The notes below the pieces were generated by a model. It was not told the DNA's origin and did not search any database. It saw only the letters and a program-made list of their open reading frames with translations. A stretch of DNA of 64,000 nucleotides from Kiloniellaceae bacterium. GTDB lineage: Bacteria > Pseudomonadota > Alphaproteobacteria > Kiloniellales > Kiloniellaceae. Every line of letters begins with the position of its first letter. The stretch's first letter is position 1. The stretch spans positions 25,351 through 89,350 of the forward strand of contig WHTV01000004.1 of NCBI GenBank assembly GCA_009377535.1, given 5' to 3'. Made by a program: the position numbers and the translations under genes. This document shows positions 20,201-29,158 of the stretch, in pieces.

Positions 20201-22115
20201 CTGCCGCCAAGTCGATGTTGGCCTTGCCTTCGGCCACCATGTCGAAGTCGTGCAGCCAGACCGGGGCTTCGCGATCCGGCAGGTGGATATCGTAGGGCAC
20301 CTCGCCGATCACCTTGAGGCCCATGTTCTCGAGCATCGGCAGAATGTCGGAGAGCGGTACCGGTTTGTTCAGAACATAGACCTTGAAGCGCAGGTCCTCG
20401 GGCGGCGCGCCGTCCGGGCGATAGAGGTTCATCGAGAGGTCGTTGCTGACGATTGCCTCCTCGATGTTGTGGATATCCTCCACGGCGATCGTGGAATCAA
20501 AGTGCTGCTGGTAGCTGGGCGGGAAGGCGCGCTCGAAGCGCCGGTGGACGCGGATGCCTTCCTGCTCGCCGACCGCCTCGATCAAGGTCTCTTCCAACAG
20601 GTCGGACCAGGAGCGCGCAGCCTCGGCCAGGCGGGCTTCCAACTCGTCCAGCTCGACTTTGGGGATGCGGCCCGGCTCGGTCTTGACGATGACGTGCAGG
20701 CGCGCCAGCACCTCGTCGCTCATCTGGGTAGAGAAATTGGCGCAATGGCCTCGGTAGGCCTCGGCCAGGATGTCCTGCAGCTTGCGTCGCAGCGTGGTGT
20801 CGTAGCGGTCGCGCGGCACGAAGACCATGCAGGAGACGAAACGCTCGAAGGGATCGCGGCGCACGAAGAGGGCGGTGCGCTGGCGCTCCTGCAGATGCAG
20901 CACGCCGATAGCAATCTGGTGCAGGTCCTCGACGGAGATCTGGAACAGCTCGTCGCGGGGGTAGTTCTCGAGAATGTGCAGCAGGGACTTGCCGTCGTGG
21001 CTGCGCGGCGAAAAGCCGGAGAGCTTCACTACGGCGTCGACCTTCTGACGCAGCAGCGGAATGATGCCCGGCGAGCGTGAATAGGCCATCGAGGTGAAGA
21101 GACCGACGAAGAGACGCTCGCCGGTAACCTTGCCTTTGGCGTCGAAGGTCTTCACCGCAATGGTGTCGAGGGGCACCGCGCGGTGCACCGTGGCGCGGCT
21201 GTTGCCCTTGGTGACGCGCAGCAGTTGGGGCCGGTGCATGAAGTCGCGCACCTCCGGCGGTAGTTTGCCGAGGTTGCGCAGGCCGTCGAAGACGCGCACC
21301 TCGGGATTGCGCAGGATGCCGAGTCCGCGTGTTTTGGCGACCTTGGAGACCGCATTGGCTCCGCGGCCCTGGAAGGCGATTTCGCGGTAGCCGAGATAGG
21401 TGAAATGGTCGTCGTCCAGCCATTTGAGGAACTCGACGCCTTCGGCGATTTCGGCCACCGGCAGCATCGGCGGGCGCGTCTCCAGCTCGGAGATCACCTC
21501 GCGGCAGCGCTCGCGCATGGTCATCCAGTCTTCGACGGCGGCGCGGACGTCTTCCAGCACCGCGGCGACGCCGGCGGCGATCTCCGCCAGCCGCTTGGCC
21601 GGCTGCTCGCTGATCTGGATCTGCATCACCGATTCGCCGCTGAATCTGGCGGGGCCAGGTTTGGCTTTCGTCGGCACCTTGGGATCGGCCAGTTCCAGCA
21701 GCTTGCCCTTGGCGTCGCGGCGCAGGCTGATGACGGGGTGGATGACGAGATGCACCTCCGCATCACTCCGATTGATCTCTGCTGTGACCGAATCGACGAG
21801 GAAAGGCATGTCGTCGTTGACGACCTCGATGACGCTGTGCGGCGTTTCCCAGCCGTCCTTGCCGGGATCCGGGTTGTAGGCCCGCACGCTTGCCTTGCCT
21901 GGTGGGCGCTGCTGCAGGCTGTCCCACAGCGCCAGCGCGCCACCTGTGAGGTTTTCCACCGTTGCCCCGCGCAGGTCCCTCGACGGCACGTTGGCAAAGA
22001 ACTGTCGGATGAAGACCTCGGCGCGCTTGGCCCGGGCTGCAGGCAGGCGCTGGTGCAACGCCCGCACCACCTGTCCGATAAGTCGGGACCGCGTCTGCGC
22101 GCTCCTGTCTGCCAT
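17232..22115 (-). CDS. gdhB: Large NAD-dependent glutamate dehydrogenase (180 kDa class)
   Basis: 1627 aa; [75 protein letters not shown]. Confidence 0.93.
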   Translation of the reverse strand: [1627 protein letters not shown]

Positions 22116-22375
22116 GGCGATTTCCCCTTCACGCAGATTCTTGGTTTGCCTGCTCGGTCGCTGTCGTACTGGCCTGCCAGGGCGACCGCATCGCCTCGAC
22201 GGCCGAATCGGGCACCCTTGCGGCCACTCTGATCACCTGGGCTACACGCTAAACCATTCCGGTGCCGCAGGTTAAGGATGGAAAGCGGCGTTTTGAAGAA
22301 ACTGCCGGGCGGGTCCTGCAGGCGGGTACCGCCTTCTGCGCGCGGTTACCCAGACCCGCCTGGGCACAGAATTCG

Positions 22376-22389
22376 TGATAGCGCTAGCA
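22376..22389. promoter_or_regulatory. LacI-family operator-like site upstream of 22460 regulator
   Basis: TGATAGCGCTAGCA, near-perfect palindrome fitting TGNTANCGNTANCA. Confidence 0.65.
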
Positions 22390-22459
22390 ATTTGGTCTTT
22401 CCTGCTGGAAAGTGCTGCAATGCGCGCCGCGACGAAGGGGCCGAGACCGAAGGGGCAGC

Positions 22460-23542
22460 ATGACGAGACGTAAGAAGGGGCGGATGACCATCGCCGACGT
22501 GGCGGCGCGGGCCGAGGTGAGCCCGATCACGGTGTCGCGCGCGCTGCGCGAACCGGCCCGCGTATCCGAGCCCCTGCGCCGGCGCATCGACGCCGCCGTG
22601 CGCGCCCTCAACTACGTGCCCGACCAGCATGCCCGCGCGCTGGCCTCGGCGCGCACCAACGTGGTCGGTGTGCTGGTGCCCTCGCTGACCAACACCGTCT
22701 TCGCCGACGTGCTGCGCGGCATCCACGACCGCGCCGGCAAGACCGATCTGCAGGTGCAGTTCGCCAACACCCGCTATTCCCCCTTGGAGGAAGAGCGGCT
22801 GATCCGCCTCTTCCTCAGCCAGTCACCCGCGGCGCTGATCGTCGTCGGCATCGACCAGACCCAGGCGGGCGCCAAGCTGTTGCGCGCCGCCGAGTTGCCC
22901 GTCGTGCAGATCATGGAGCTCGGCCCCGAGCCCTTCGACATGATGGTGGGCTTCTCGCAGTTCGGCGCCGGGCGGGCGATGACCGAGCACCTGCTGGGCG
23001 CCGGTTACCGTCGCATCGCCTTTCTGGCGGCACGGCTCGACCCGCGCAGCAACCGCCGCATGGCCGGCTACCGCGCGGTCATGGCCGAGGCCGGCCTCGC
23101 CGACGACAGTTTGATGGTGCAGACCAAGGCCCCTTCCTCCGTCCAGGTCGGCTGCGAGCTGCTGCGCGAGATCATGGCGCGCCGGCCCGACATCGACGCG
23201 GTGTTCTGCAACAACGACGACATCGCCCTCGGTGCCCTCTTCGAATGCCAGCGCCTGGGCATCGCCGTGCCAGAGCACCTGGGCGTCGCCGGCTTCAATG
23301 ACTTCGAGATGTCCGCCGCCGCGGAGCCGCCAATCACCAGCGTGGCGACCGAACGCTATGCCATGGGGGTCACCGCCATGGACATGATTGCCAAGTCGAT
23401 CATCGGCGAGCCGCCGGAACACAAGGTGGTCGACCTCGGCTTTCACCTTTGCCCGCGCGCCAGCACCCGGCCAAGCCGGGCGGAAGCCGCCGCGCGCCCG
23501 CGGAAGCCGGCCCGCCCCAAGGTGGCCAAAGAAACCCGCTGA
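22460..23542 (+). CDS. LacI-family transcriptional regulator
   Basis: MTIADVAARAEVSPITVSRALREPARVSEPLRRRIDAAVRALNYVPDQHARALAS; periplasmic-binding-like C-terminal domain. Confidence 0.94.
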   Translation: MTRRKKGRMTIADVAARAEVSPITVSRALREPARVSEPLRRRIDAAVRALNYVPDQHARALASARTNVVGVLVPSLTNTVFADVLRGIHDRAGKTDLQVQFANTRYSPLEEERLIRLFLSQSPAALIVVGIDQTQAGAKLLRAAELPVVQIMELGPEPFDMMVGFSQFGAGRAMTEHLLGAGYRRIAFLAARLDPRSNRRMAGYRAVMAEAGLADDSLMVQTKAPSSVQVGCELLREIMARRPDIDAVFCNNDDIALGALFECQRLGIAVPEHLGVAGFNDFEMSAAAEPPITSVATERYAMGVTAMDMIAKSIIGEPPEHKVVDLGFHLCPRASTRPSRAEAAARPRKPARPKVAKETR

Positions 23543-23621
23543 AGGCTGACGCGGCCCGGCAGGGATCGCTCAGCGGCTCCGCCGCGATGGCTTCACCGCC
23601 TAGGCGGCAAGAGCGACAGGG

Positions 23622-24305
23622 CTAGAATGTCTCGACCCAAGGGCGCAGCTCCACCTCCCAGCTCCAGGCCGAGCGGTGCTGCCGCGTCACCTGGTAGTAG
23701 GTCTCGGCGATGGCGGCGGGATCGAGCAGAGCGTCCGAGCCGTCGTCCGGCCTGCTGGCGGAGCGGATGGCGCCGTCGATCACGAAATGGGCGATGTGCA
23801 GGCCCTGAGGCTGGAACTCGCGGGCCAGCGACTGGGCGAGACCGCGCAGGCCGAACTTGCCCATGGCGAAGGAGGCCGACTGCGCATAGCCCTTCACGCT
23901 GGCTGAAGCGCCGGTCAAAAGGAGGGTGCCGCTGCCGCGGGCGGCCATGCCCGGCACCACGGCGTTGCAGACGAGATAGCCGCCGTAGCAAGTGACCAGC
24001 AGCGCCTGCTTCACCGCCTCGGGATCGAGCTCGACGAAGGGGCCGCGGGCGCGGGCGGAAGGATTGAACATGACCACGTCGGGCAAGCCGAGTTCCGCCG
24101 TCACCTGTGCCACCATGTCATCGACCGCTGCGCGGTCGGTCACATCGCAGGCGTAGGCCCGCGCGCCCAGCTCCGCCGCCAGGCCGTCCAGCTTATCCGG
24201 ATGGCGTGCCGCTAGTGCGATCTGGGCGCCCTGCTTCGCAAAACGCCGCGCCACTGCGGCACTGAGCCCCGCGCCGGCGCCGACGACCAGTACGATTTCG
24301 GACAT
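23622..24305 (-). CDS. SDR-family NAD(P)-dependent oxidoreductase
   Basis: MSEIVLVVGAGAGLSAAVARRFAKQGAQIALAARHPDKL; Rossmann motif; SFAMGKFGLRGLAQSLARE (atypical, no YxxxK). Confidence 0.83.
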   Translation of the reverse strand: MSEIVLVVGAGAGLSAAVARRFAKQGAQIALAARHPDKLDGLAAELGARAYACDVTDRAAVDDMVAQVTAELGLPDVVMFNPSARARGPFVELDPEAVKQALLVTCYGGYLVCNAVVPGMAARGSGTLLLTGASASVKGYAQSASFAMGKFGLRGLAQSLAREFQPQGLHIAHFVIDGAIRSASRPDDGSDALLDPAAIAETYYQVTRQHRSAWSWEVELRPWVETF

Positions 24306-24409
24306 GGATGCCTCCTTTCCCAATCATCGCAGCCGGCAGTCTGGCAAAAGAATCCGGACGGCGACAGCGCGCTGTTCAGGCCCTTTGTGCCGGCGCGATT
24401 CTCCGGCGC

Positions 24410-24832
24410 TCAGACCAGCGAGAGGCGCACGTCGAGGCCGTTGCGGGTGGCGTGCGAATAGGGGCAGACGATGTGGGCCTGGTCGACGATGGCCTGGGCG
24501 ACGTCGCGCTCGAGGCCCGGCAGGCTGATCGCCAGTTCGACGTCGAGGCCGAAGCCCTCGCCGTCATCGCGCGGGCCGATGCCGACCTGCGCCGTCACTT
24601 TGCTGTCCTCTGCGACCTTCACCTTCTTCTGCCCGGCGACGAACTTGATGGCGCCGAGGAAGCAGGCGGAGTAGCCGGCCGCGAAGAGCTGCTCTGGGTT
24701 GTTGCCCTCGCCGCCCGGCCCGCCGAGCTCCTTCGGGGTGGTGAGGGTGACGGCGAAAGCGCCATCGGTGGTCTTGGCGGAGCCGGTGCGGCCGCCGGTG
24801 GCGCTGGCTTCGGTCTTGTAGAGGGCTTTCAT
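24410..24832 (-). CDS. ohr: Organic hydroperoxide resistance protein (Ohr)
   Basis: MKALYKTEASATGGRTGSAKTTDGAFAVTLTTPKELGGPGGEGNNPEQLFAAGYSACFLGAIKFVA...HIVCPYSHATRNGLDVRLSLV; two redox Cys. Confidence 0.96.
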   Translation of the reverse strand: MKALYKTEASATGGRTGSAKTTDGAFAVTLTTPKELGGPGGEGNNPEQLFAAGYSACFLGAIKFVAGQKKVKVAEDSKVTAQVGIGPRDDGEGFGLDVELAISLPGLERDVAQAIVDQAHIVCPYSHATRNGLDVRLSLV

Positions 24833-24914
24833 GGTTTCGTTCCTTTTCGTCCGGGAGCCCGCAGGGGCCCTTCGCGGTTGTTGCCGGAGGGCTTCCGCCC
24901 TCGCGATGGAGATT

Positions 24915-24934
24915 ATATATCGTGCACGATATGA
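24915..24934. promoter_or_regulatory. Putative OhrR operator proximal to ohr
   Basis: Perfect 16-bp palindrome ATATCGTGCACGATAT at 24917-24932. Confidence 0.7.
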
Positions 24935-25006
24935 TCGTTCAACAGGCAAAAGTGATTTTCCTTGCAAGCTCATGTTTCGGCGTGGTTATTTTTACCCGAT
25001 CTGCTT

Positions 25007-25038
25007 GTGCACGATATAATCGCGCATATATCTTGTAC
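25007..25038. promoter_or_regulatory. Putative OhrR operator proximal to ohrR
   Basis: GTGCACGATATA-N8-TATATCTTGTAC imperfect inverted repeat sharing GTGCACGATAT with the ohr-proximal site. Confidence 0.65.
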
Positions 25039-25074
25039 GCGGCAGTGTCATGTTGTGGATTTTCGGAGGGGATC

Positions 25075-25530
25075 ATGCCGGGCAAGAAATCGAACCTGCT
25101 CGACCTCGACGCCCAGTTCTGCTTCGCTGTCTATTCGGCGGGCCACGCCCTGAACCGGGCCTACAAGCCGCTACTGGATGCCCTCGGCGTGACCTACCCG
25201 CAGTACCTCGTGCTGCTCACCCTCTGGGCCGAGGACGATCAGAGCGTCGGCGGCATCGGCGAGCGCCTGATGCTGGAATCGAGCACTCTGACGCCGCTGC
25301 TGAAGCGACTGGAAGCGGCCGGGCTGATCCGCCGCGCGCGCAACCCGGAGGACGAGCGCCAGGTGCGCATCCGCCTGACGCCACGCGGGCGCCGGCTGCG
25401 CGACAAGGCGCAGGCCGTGCCGCCGGCCGTCCTGAAGGCGACGCAGTGTGATGGAGACAGCCTCGGCCGGCTGCGCGAGCGGATCGTCGCGGTGCGCGAC
25501 GCGATCCTGGAATCGGTCGACGAGGGCTAG
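25075..25530 (+). CDS. ohrR: MarR-family OhrR-like organic hydroperoxide sensor/regulator
   Basis: LLDLDAQFCFAVYSAGHALNRAYKPLLDALGVTYPQYLVLLTLW with conserved N-terminal Cys; divergent from ohr. Confidence 0.93.
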   Translation: MPGKKSNLLDLDAQFCFAVYSAGHALNRAYKPLLDALGVTYPQYLVLLTLWAEDDQSVGGIGERLMLESSTLTPLLKRLEAAGLIRRARNPEDERQVRIRLTPRGRRLRDKAQAVPPAVLKATQCDGDSLGRLRERIVAVRDAILESVDEG

Positions 25531-25551
25531 GAAGGCCGAGGGGATGATCGG

Positions 25552-25749
25552 TCAGGCCTTCGGGCGGATGCGCTGCAGCAAGTCCCACACCGGCAACGCG
25601 GCCAGGCCGCCGACCAGCCCGGCGAGGTAGCTCGGCAGGGCGAAGCCGAGCACGGCGTTCCAGACCAGGGCGGCGACGTAGCTCGCCCCCAGCATCACCA
25701 GGACAGTGATCAGGAGGCGCTGCCAGAGCGGCAGGTGCGGTTGGGACAT
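25552..25749 (-). CDS. Small two-TM hypothetical membrane protein
   Basis: MSQPHLPLWQRLLITVLVMLGASYVAALVWNAVLGFALPSYLAGLVGGLAALPVWDLLQRIRPKA; C-terminal part of a longer track ORF. Confidence 0.6.
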   Translation of the reverse strand: MSQPHLPLWQRLLITVLVMLGASYVAALVWNAVLGFALPSYLAGLVGGLAALPVWDLLQRIRPKA

Positions 25750-25841
25750 GGCGGGCCCTTTGGATTGTGAAGGCGGGTTCCTTGTTCGCCCTTTTGCCGC
25801 TGCTGTCAGATCCGGCAGCGGCCGAGCGCGAAGCAGCCTCG

Positions 25842-26636
25842 TCAACCGGCGCGCTGCAGGAAGGGTTCCACCAGATCGAGCAGCGCGTCGGGCGCCTCCA
25901 TGGGGGCGGCGTGGCCGCTGTCCAACTCGGCGTAGGTCGCGCCGGGAATGCGCGCGGCCAGGTCGCGCGCATGGGTGGGGGGAACCATTTGGTCCTGGCG
26001 GCAGCCGATGACCAGCGCCGGCGCGGCGACGCGGGCGGCCTCGGCGCCGATGTCGATAGCCAGGTCGAGGTCGATCTGGCGGGCGATGGCTTCCCAGTTC
26101 TTGCCCTCGAGGTTGAGGGCAACGATTTGCTCCAGGCTTTGCGAGTCGAGGCGGGAGAGAAATGCCGGACTGAAGCCGGTCAGCACCCAGTGGCGGGCGA
26201 GGGCTTCGCGGTCGCGATCGACCAAGGTCCTCCAGAACTTCATCTGCAGCTGGAACCGGCTGTCGGCGCTGCTGACGAAGCCGCCCAGCGGCACCACCGA
26301 GCGCACCTTGTCGGGATGCTCGGCGGCCGCTTTGACCGCTACCACCGCGCCGAGCGAATAGCCGAGCACGTGGAAAGGCACGATCCCGGCGGCCTCTGCC
26401 GCCGCGACGACCTGCCGGGCCAGGCCCGCGACCGTCAGCGGAGCGCCGTCGTCCTCCGGAGCCCCCGACCCCGAATAGTCCGGCCGCACCACCGTCCACC
26501 GCTCAGCCAGGCGGTCGACCGTCAGGTTCCAATTGGTTTCGCTGTCTCCGGCCGTGCCGTGCACCAGCAGCAGGCCCGGCCCCCGGCCGTCCACCCGATA
26601 GGCGACCTTCGCCGCCGCGACGTCGACGATAGGCAT
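25842..26636 (-). CDS. Alpha/beta-fold hydrolase
   Basis: MPIVDVAAAKVAYRVDGRGPGLLLVHGTAGDSETNW; nucleophile elbow GYSLGA; terminal LDSGHAAPMEAP. Confidence 0.92.
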   Translation of the reverse strand: MPIVDVAAAKVAYRVDGRGPGLLLVHGTAGDSETNWNLTVDRLAERWTVVRPDYSGSGAPEDDGAPLTVAGLARQVVAAAEAAGIVPFHVLGYSLGAVVAVKAAAEHPDKVRSVVPLGGFVSSADSRFQLQMKFWRTLVDRDREALARHWVLTGFSPAFLSRLDSQSLEQIVALNLEGKNWEAIARQIDLDLAIDIGAEAARVAAPALVIGCRQDQMVPPTHARDLAARIPGATYAELDSGHAAPMEAPDALLDLVEPFLQRAG

Positions 26637-26784
26637 ATAGAATCCTCGTTTCGTTCGATGCGCGGCGGCGAGACTAAAACCAGAGGGCGGCCCCCGGGTC
26701 AAGAGCGCGCGTCTGGCGCGGCGCCGGGATGACAAGACGCCCGTCCCTTGCCTATATGAAGGTCTGTCCGTTGCGAGAGATCCG

Positions 26785-27600
26785 ATGCCGCCTGCGCCGC
26801 AAACCGTCGACCGCCTGCCCAGCCTGTTCCTGCCCCATGGCGCCGGGCCTTGCTTCTTCATGGACTGGAACCCGCCTGATGCCTGGGACCGCATGGCGAG
26901 TTACCTTCGAGGCCTCGCCGCCTCGCTGCCGGCGCGTCCGAGAGCCATCCTGGTGATTTCCGCCCACTGGCTGGAAGCAGACTTCACCGTCGCCAGCGCC
27001 GCCCGGCCCGAGCTGATCTTCGACTATTCCGGCTTTCCCGAGCATACCTACCGCCTGGCCTACCCTGCGCCGGGCGACCCGACCCTGGCGGATCGAGTGG
27101 TCGCGCTGCTCGAAGGCGCCGGCCTGGCAGCACGCGAGGACCCCGCGCGCGGCCTGGACCACGGCGTCTTCATTCCCCTGAAGCTGGTGTTCCCGGAGGC
27201 GGACATCCCGGTAGTGCCGCTGTCGCTGCGCCGCGACCTCGACCCCGCCGCCCACCTCGCCGCCGGGCGGACGTTGGCGCTCTTGCGCGACGAGGGTGTG
27301 CTGATTCTCGGCTCCGGCATGAGTTTCCATAACATGCGCGGCTACGGCGACCCGCGCTTTGGCCCGGTCTCCGACGCCTTCGACGCCTGGCTGGTCGAGG
27401 CCGCGGCACGGCCCGACGCGGCGCGCGACGCCGCCCTGGCCACCTGGGCCGCGGCGCCCGGCGGCCTGCAGTCGCATCCCAAGGGGCAGGAGGAGCACCT
27501 GCTTCCCCTCATGGTGGCAGCCGGCGCCGGCGGAGCGGGGCGGCGCGATTTCAGCGACCGGGTGATGGAGACCACGCTGTCGGCCTTCCGCTTCGATTGA
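26785..27600 (+). CDS. DODA-type class III extradiol ring-cleavage dioxygenase
   Basis: LPSLFLPHGAGPCFFMDWNPPDAW, VISAHWLEADFTV, GLDHGVFIPLKLVFPEADIPVVPLSL, GSGMSFHNMRGY. Confidence 0.92.
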   Translation: MPPAPQTVDRLPSLFLPHGAGPCFFMDWNPPDAWDRMASYLRGLAASLPARPRAILVISAHWLEADFTVASAARPELIFDYSGFPEHTYRLAYPAPGDPTLADRVVALLEGAGLAAREDPARGLDHGVFIPLKLVFPEADIPVVPLSLRRDLDPAAHLAAGRTLALLRDEGVLILGSGMSFHNMRGYGDPRFGPVSDAFDAWLVEAAARPDAARDAALATWAAAPGGLQSHPKGQEEHLLPLMVAAGAGGAGRRDFSDRVMETTLSAFRFD

Positions 27601-27757
27601 GCGGCGGATTGGGACCCCGGGTCCGCGTGTTGCGGGGGCGTCGCCGCGCGATCCCTGCTGCGCGGCCCCTGCGAACTGTGCTATCGAACCCGCCGCATGA
27701 CATGAAGCGGCGGCCCTCGTCAGGCCGCCTTCAGGATGTTCCCCAGGGAGTTTCAAC

Positions 27758-29146
27758 GTGACCGACACCATCTGCATTTCCCCCGTCGACAACAGCGAGT
27801 ACGCCCGCCGGCCCGTCGCCGGGGACGATGAGATCGAGGCCGTCTTCGCGCGCGCGCGCCTGGCACAGCGCGCCTGGGCGCGCCTGTCGATTGCCGAAAG
27901 GGCGCGCTATTGCGGCGCCCTGGTCGATGCGATGCTGGCCCTGCGCGACGAGATCGTGCCGGAACTGGCTTGGCAGATGGGCCGCCCGGTCGGCGCCGGA
28001 GCCGGCGAGCTGCGCGGCTTCGAGGAGCGCGCGCGGGCCATGATCGAGCTCGCCGAGACGGCGCTGGCGCCGGTGGTACCGGCCGAGAAGAGCGGCTTCA
28101 AGCGCTACATCCGCCGCGACCCCCTGGGCGTGGTGCTCACCATCGCGCCGTGGAACTTCCCTTATCTGACCGCGGTGAACTCCATCGTGCCGGCGCTGAT
28201 GGCCGGCAACGCGGTGGTCTTGAAGCATGCCGCGCAGACCCTGCTGGTCGGCGAGCGCTTCCAACAGGCCTGCGACAGGGCCGGCCTGCCGCTGGGCCTC
28301 TTCACCAACCTCCGCATGAGCCACGGCCAGGTGAGCAAGGCGATCGGCGCGCGCCTTGCCGACCAGGTGAACTTCACCGGCTCGGTCGAGGCCGGCAAGG
28401 CGATCGAGCAGGCCGCCGCCGGACGGTTCATCGGCCTCGGCCTCGAGCTCGGCGGCAAGGACCCCGCCTACGTGCGCGCCGACGCCGACCTCGCCTTTGC
28501 GGTCGAGAACATCGTCGACGGCGCCTTTTTCAACTCCGGCCAGTCGTGCTGCGGCATCGAACGCATCTACGTCCACGAGAGCCTCTACAGGCCTTTCGTC
28601 GAGCGCTTCGTCGAAGTCACCGGCAACTACCTGCTGGGCGACCCGCTCGACCCCGGGACCACCCTGGGGCCGATGGTGAAGACCTCGGCCGCCGACTTCG
28701 TGCGCGGCCAGATCGCCGCCGCCGTGCAGGCCGGCGCCACCGCCCACCTCGACCCCAAGGACTTCCCGCGCGACGCAGCGGGCACGCCCTACATGGCGCC
28801 GCAGGTGCTCACCGACGTCACCCATGACATGTCGGTGATGACCGAGGAAAGCTTCGGCCCGGTGGTGGGCATCATGAAGGTGGCGGGCGACGAAGAGGCA
28901 GTGCGCCTGATGAACGACTCCGCCTACGGTCTTACCGCTTCGATCTGGACGGCGGATCTCGCCGCCGCCGAAGCCATCGGCGGCGAGATCGCGACCGGCA
29001 CGGTGTTCATGAACCGGGCCGACTACCTCGACCCCATGCTGGCCTGGACCGGCGTGAAGGACACCGGGCGCGGCGCCACGCTGTCGCAGGTCGGCTACGA
29101 GATGCTGACCCGGCCGAAGTCCTTCCACCTGCGCCACGCGATCTGA
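27758..29146 (+). CDS. Aldehyde dehydrogenase family protein
   Basis: VVLTIAPWNFPYLTAVNSIVPALMAGNAVVLKHA, GLELGGKDPAYV, GAFFNSGQSCCGIERIYVH, EESFGPVVGI. Confidence 0.94.
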   Translation: MTDTICISPVDNSEYARRPVAGDDEIEAVFARARLAQRAWARLSIAERARYCGALVDAMLALRDEIVPELAWQMGRPVGAGAGELRGFEERARAMIELAETALAPVVPAEKSGFKRYIRRDPLGVVLTIAPWNFPYLTAVNSIVPALMAGNAVVLKHAAQTLLVGERFQQACDRAGLPLGLFTNLRMSHGQVSKAIGARLADQVNFTGSVEAGKAIEQAAAGRFIGLGLELGGKDPAYVRADADLAFAVENIVDGAFFNSGQSCCGIERIYVHESLYRPFVERFVEVTGNYLLGDPLDPGTTLGPMVKTSAADFVRGQIAAAVQAGATAHLDPKDFPRDAAGTPYMAPQVLTDVTHDMSVMTEESFGPVVGIMKVAGDEEAVRLMNDSAYGLTASIWTADLAAAEAIGGEIATGTVFMNRADYLDPMLAWTGVKDTGRGATLSQVGYEMLTRPKSFHLRHAI

Positions 29147-29158
29147 AGCCTGCGGCGA

